Of a DNA stretch of 8,231 bases, positions 6,132 to 8,231 are shown one piece after another. A program made the translations under genes and the position numbers. Under the pieces are notes generated by a model. That model had not been told where the DNA came from. It made no database searches and saw only the letters and a list, made by a program, of their open reading frames with translations. The stretch's first letter is position 1, and the number at the start of each line of letters is the position of its first letter. The stretch is from Planctomycetaceae bacterium (GTDB taxonomy: Bacteria > Planctomycetota > Planctomycetia > Planctomycetales > Planctomycetaceae), in assembly GCA_027080405.1 (NCBI GenBank), contig JALWSL010000123.1:1-8231 (forward strand), written 5' to 3'.

Positions 6132-7766
6132 TCATTTGGAGACGCTGCTTTCCTGCACGGAAACGGTAACACTTCCCGAGTTGTCACCCCAACTGGAGCC
6201 TCGATCGTTGATTCGAAAAAAAAGTTCCCCCTTCTGTTCCGGCAAAAATGTAGTCTGACGTCCAACGGGGACGATCTGAAGAAATCCGGAATCATTATTC
6301 TTCCCTGGCTGATCGGGATGGAAAAGAACCGCCTGCACCTGACCCAGGGGCTGTCCATCGACATAATCGATCGAGACTCCTTGCGGTTCGCACTCCCACG
6401 GAACCGGTTTCTGAGCGACGGTGAACCGCCCGCTTGCCCTGATCACATATTCCTTCCCCTTCTCAACATGAATGCCGCTCCCCTGCCAGTTTCGATCGGC
6501 CTGAATGACAACTCCCTTTTCACTCTGCGTGTCGCCGGTTCGAGTCCACGAAATACTTCCCCGTTCCATGTCGTAATCCGGAACGAGTGAAGAAACAAAG
6601 ACTGCCCATTGGGCGTTCAATTTTGTATTGTCAACTGAAAAGGCGTGCTCAAAAAACTGGTTGAAAGCGGCAGCTTGGCGAAACCTTCCCAGCTCCCGGA
6701 ATTCTTCGTCTGTATCGGGATGCGTTGCCAGAAAATAACATAATGCCCATGACCAACCGTAAGATGTTTTGTGCGGATAAAAATTATTGGAATTCAATTG
6801 TCTGATTCGCGAAATTGTCCGAAAACGCCCCGCAGCAATCTCATCCCGGAGCAACTCCAACCGTCCAAAGCCTCCCGCGATCTGCTCGTTTCCGGGAAAG
6901 ACGCCAAACTTCGTCGTTTGATTTGGTTTGAATTCATGAATCGCATAGTATTCAGCTATTCCTTCCAGATACCAAACAGGCCAACCGTGCGGCTTCAAAT
7001 CTGTTAAACAGTGAACCGCTTCATGAATCATCAAGTGTCGGCGATAGTAGTCGGTTTTCTGTTCATTGAGCCAAAAGCGTCGACCTCTGTGTGCACCATG
7101 TTCAAGATACGCGAAATCCTCAGCAAGCAGACTTGCCTGCAAATACAGAGAGCGATCCCGCATCAGGCAACCGGTTAGATGAACTCCGCCTGGAGTTCCC
7201 GGGTAGTCGGTGAAGAAGCGGTTCGTCAACTGATCCACGATAACCGGCAGTTCTTCGAACGTCTTTTGCTCTTGAGGCTGCACTGAATCGCTGATCAGCA
7301 ATAAGTGATGCGATTTGAACAGATCGAAGCCCAACTCTTTGAGGCGTTGGGGATCCGTCAGATTTTCGGTCGGTGGTTTTCCACGGGAAGCATTATTTTC
7401 CGAGGTATTCAGGGGCGGGGCTATTTTCCCATTTTTCTGCCCGGTTTTTGTTGCACTTGCGGGCATCTTCTGTTGACCGTCCGTTTGAAGTTCGGATTTC
7501 CTTTGAGAGCCGGATTGACTGGCAATCGCCCGCGACTGTTTTGCCTCGGTTGGGAGAACCTTCTTCTGCGGTGCTGTGGAAGGCCCTTTTTCTGTACATC
7601 CGCTTGAGAGGAATCCGACTCCCAATACCCAGAAAAAAAAGAGAACTGAGGTAAAATGCCTCGAACCAAACCGGGAAACCGTCTGTCTACTCAGGTCATG
7701 GAACGGCTGTATCTCGTTTTTTCTGTAAAATCGCAACGTACCGCATCCCGTGATACCATGTCCCAT
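6132..7766 (-). CDS. predicted lipoprotein, gluzincin-type zinc metallopeptidase with C-terminal lectin-like domain
   Basis: Predicted exported protein of 544 residues; family not named with certainty. A hydrophobic stretch (about 38-53, VLFFFWVLGVGFL) leads into SSGC with Cys57, a plausible but not ideal lipobox, so a lipid-anchored envelope protein is likely. Residues about 58-135 form a Ser/Gln/Lys/Pro-rich, probably disordered linker. The catalytic core follows: HEAVH at 248-252, then WYLEGIAEYYA (265-275), where a glutamate (268 or 272) would be the third zinc ligand, as in peptidase-MA-like gluzincins. The last 140 residues look like a beta-sandwich, with WQGSGIHVEKGKEYVIRASG and a final GELFFRIND...DNSGSVTVSV, reminiscent of PA-IL/galactose-binding-like domains that follow bacterial hydrolases. 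The ATG at 7766 gives an unusually long, basic 37-residue region before the hydrophobic segment, and no later ATG exists before it; a TTG ten codons on is an alternative. It diverges from tRNA-Asp. Substrate unknown. Confidence 0.85.
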   Translation of the reverse strand: MGHGITGCGTLRFYRKNEIQPFHDLSRQTVSRFGSRHFTSVLFFFWVLGVGFLSSGCTEKGPSTAPQKKVLPTEAKQSRAIASQSGSQRKSELQTDGQQKMPASATKTGQKNGKIAPPLNTSENNASRGKPPTENLTDPQRLKELGFDLFKSHHLLLISDSVQPQEQKTFEELPVIVDQLTNRFFTDYPGTPGGVHLTGCLMRDRSLYLQASLLAEDFAYLEHGAHRGRRFWLNEQKTDYYRRHLMIHEAVHCLTDLKPHGWPVWYLEGIAEYYAIHEFKPNQTTKFGVFPGNEQIAGGFGRLELLRDEIAAGRFRTISRIRQLNSNNFYPHKTSYGWSWALCYFLATHPDTDEEFRELGRFRQAAAFNQFFEHAFSVDNTKLNAQWAVFVSSLVPDYDMERGSISWTRTGDTQSEKGVVIQADRNWQGSGIHVEKGKEYVIRASGRFTVAQKPVPWECEPQGVSIDYVDGQPLGQVQAVLFHPDQPGKNNDSGFLQIVPVGRQTTFLPEQKGELFFRINDRGSSWGDNSGSVTVSVQESSVSK

Positions 7767-7785
7767 GATTCAGTAAAATCAGGCC

Positions 7786-7806
7786 GCCGGATGTTATGTA
7801 ACCGGC
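7786..7806 (-). promoter_or_regulatory. hairpin in the leader of the lipoprotein gene
   Basis: GCCGG (7786-7790) and CCGGC (7802-7806) are perfect complements around an 11-base A/T-rich loop. They lie 20 bases before the ATG at 7766, inside the leader predicted from the promoter at 7843-7871. A role in translation is possible, but a 5-bp stem can occur by chance. Confidence 0.25.
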
Positions 7807-7842
7807 TACATCGACGGCTTTTCAAGCTCTATTGTGCTCTGC

Positions 7843-7871
7843 TGTATAAAGATATGTTTGCGAAGAGGCAA
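7843..7871 (-). promoter_or_regulatory. candidate sigma70-type promoter for the lipoprotein gene
   Basis: On the minus strand TTGCCT (7866-7871) and TATACA (7843-7848) are separated by exactly 17 bases. Each hexamer matches consensus at four of six positions. It would give a transcript start near 7836 and a leader of about 70 bases. No Shine-Dalgarno is visible before the ATG at 7766. Confidence 0.4.
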
Positions 7872-7909
7872 AAAATGTTCAAGTCGCCTCTCTATTTTGA
7901 CCGAGTTTA

Positions 7910-7937
7910 TTGACTACCTCTCAAGTTTGGCTAAAAT
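7910..7937 (+). promoter_or_regulatory. candidate sigma70-type promoter for tRNA-Asp
   Basis: TTGACT (7910-7915) and TAAAAT (7932-7937) are 16 bases apart and each matches five of six consensus positions. The predicted start, near 7944, is about 17 bases before the mature tRNA. A second TTGAC lies at 7897-7901, too far from this -10 to be used with it. Confidence 0.6.
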
Positions 7938-7943
7938 ACGCCC

Positions 7944-7955
7944 GTTCCAAGGAAC
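7944..7955 (+). promoter_or_regulatory. short inverted repeat at the predicted tRNA transcription start
   Basis: GTTCC-AA-GGAAC lies just where transcription from the 7910-7937 promoter should begin. As RNA the 2-base loop is too tight for the full stem, so if meaningful it is more likely a protein-binding site or processing determinant. Confidence 0.25.
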
Positions 7956-7960
7956 AAAGG

Positions 7961-8034
<74 letters not shown>

Positions 8035-8193
8035 TTTTGAATTGAACACAGCTATGGTGTGGCCTGCGTTGTAAGGGCGTGGGGGCCGGTCGGGTCAAGG
8101 GTAAATAATCAGCCGTCTTTGGTGGCTGGGCTTTTGGGGCCCTCCTTCTGGTTTTTCAACCACCCACAGCTGTCTTTTTGATTCTGCAGGGAT
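8035..8193. other. noncoding stretch between tRNA-Asp and the terminal palindrome
   Basis: No open frame of note. A weak hairpin CAGCC (8110-8114) / GGCTG (8124-8128) and an ACAGCTGT palindrome followed by CTTTTT (8167-8179) are the only terminator-like elements downstream of the tRNA, and neither is convincing. The short run GGGGCCCT near the tRNA 5' end recurs at about 8136, too short to be called an attachment site. Confidence 0.4.
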
Positions 8194-8231
8194 GGCTGGG
8201 GCTGCCGGTCGATCGACCGGCAGCCCCAGCC
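8194..8231. repeat. perfect 38-bp palindrome at the right window edge
   Basis: The left arm GGCTGGGGCTGCCGGTCGA (8194-8212) is followed directly by its exact reverse complement (8213-8231), with the centre TCGATCGA. It ends at the last base of the window, so the true repeat may be longer. As RNA it would form a very stable GC-rich hairpin on either strand, such as a bidirectional terminator, a REP/PU-like dispersed repeat, or part of a mobile-element end. Which of these cannot be decided here. Confidence 0.85.

Noticed and set aside
7656..7913. 85-codon plus-strand frame covering the lipoprotein start and the intergenic gap
   Set aside because: It overlaps the signal region of the lipoprotein gene and the divergent promoters. 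It has no clear ribosome binding site and no recognisable sequence.

Overview
The window looks like bacterial chromosome from the phylum Planctomycetota (PVC superphylum). The best marker is the large secreted protein at 3387-6014. It joins an SGNH/GDSL-like domain to the beta-propeller domain known as 'PVC-type / Pirellula-Verrucomicrobium membrane-bound dehydrogenase' and ends in HEAT-type repeats, an architecture largely confined to that group. Moderate G+C by eye, weak Shine-Dalgarno sequences and widely spaced same-strand genes fit this. I cannot name a genus.

Layout. All five protein genes lie on the minus strand, so transcription runs right to left. From right to left they are: a predicted lipoprotein with a zinc-metallopeptidase HEAVH motif and a C-terminal lectin-like beta domain (6132-7766); the SGNH/PVC-dehydrogenase/HEAT protein (3387-6014); a gap of about 370 bp; an FAD-dependent L-2-hydroxyglutarate oxidase, lhgO (1822-3018); argininosuccinate synthase, argG, with a GTG start (488-1708); and the first 80 or so codons of a MetW-like methyltransferase, cut by the left edge (1-245). 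A tRNA-Asp(GTC) gene lies on the plus strand at 7961-8034 and diverges from the lipoprotein gene. The 190-bp gap between them carries a plausible sigma70-type promoter in each direction. The right end (8035-8231) is noncoding and closes with a perfect 38-bp palindrome that abuts the window edge.

How the genes work together. The left half is core metabolism: ArgG makes argininosuccinate, LhgO recycles L-2-hydroxyglutarate to 2-oxoglutarate, and MetW-like proteins are usually tied to methionine synthesis. The right half encodes two exported proteins probably acting at or beyond the cell envelope. Gaps of 113-370 bp argue against one tight operon. I see no CRISPR array, transposase, phage gene, toxin-antitoxin pair or defence system. 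I found no convincing new biological system. The most unusual items are the SGNH domain lacking a canonical GDS nucleophile motif in a PVC dehydrogenase without a CxxCH haem site, the metallopeptidase-lectin lipoprotein, and the terminal palindrome.
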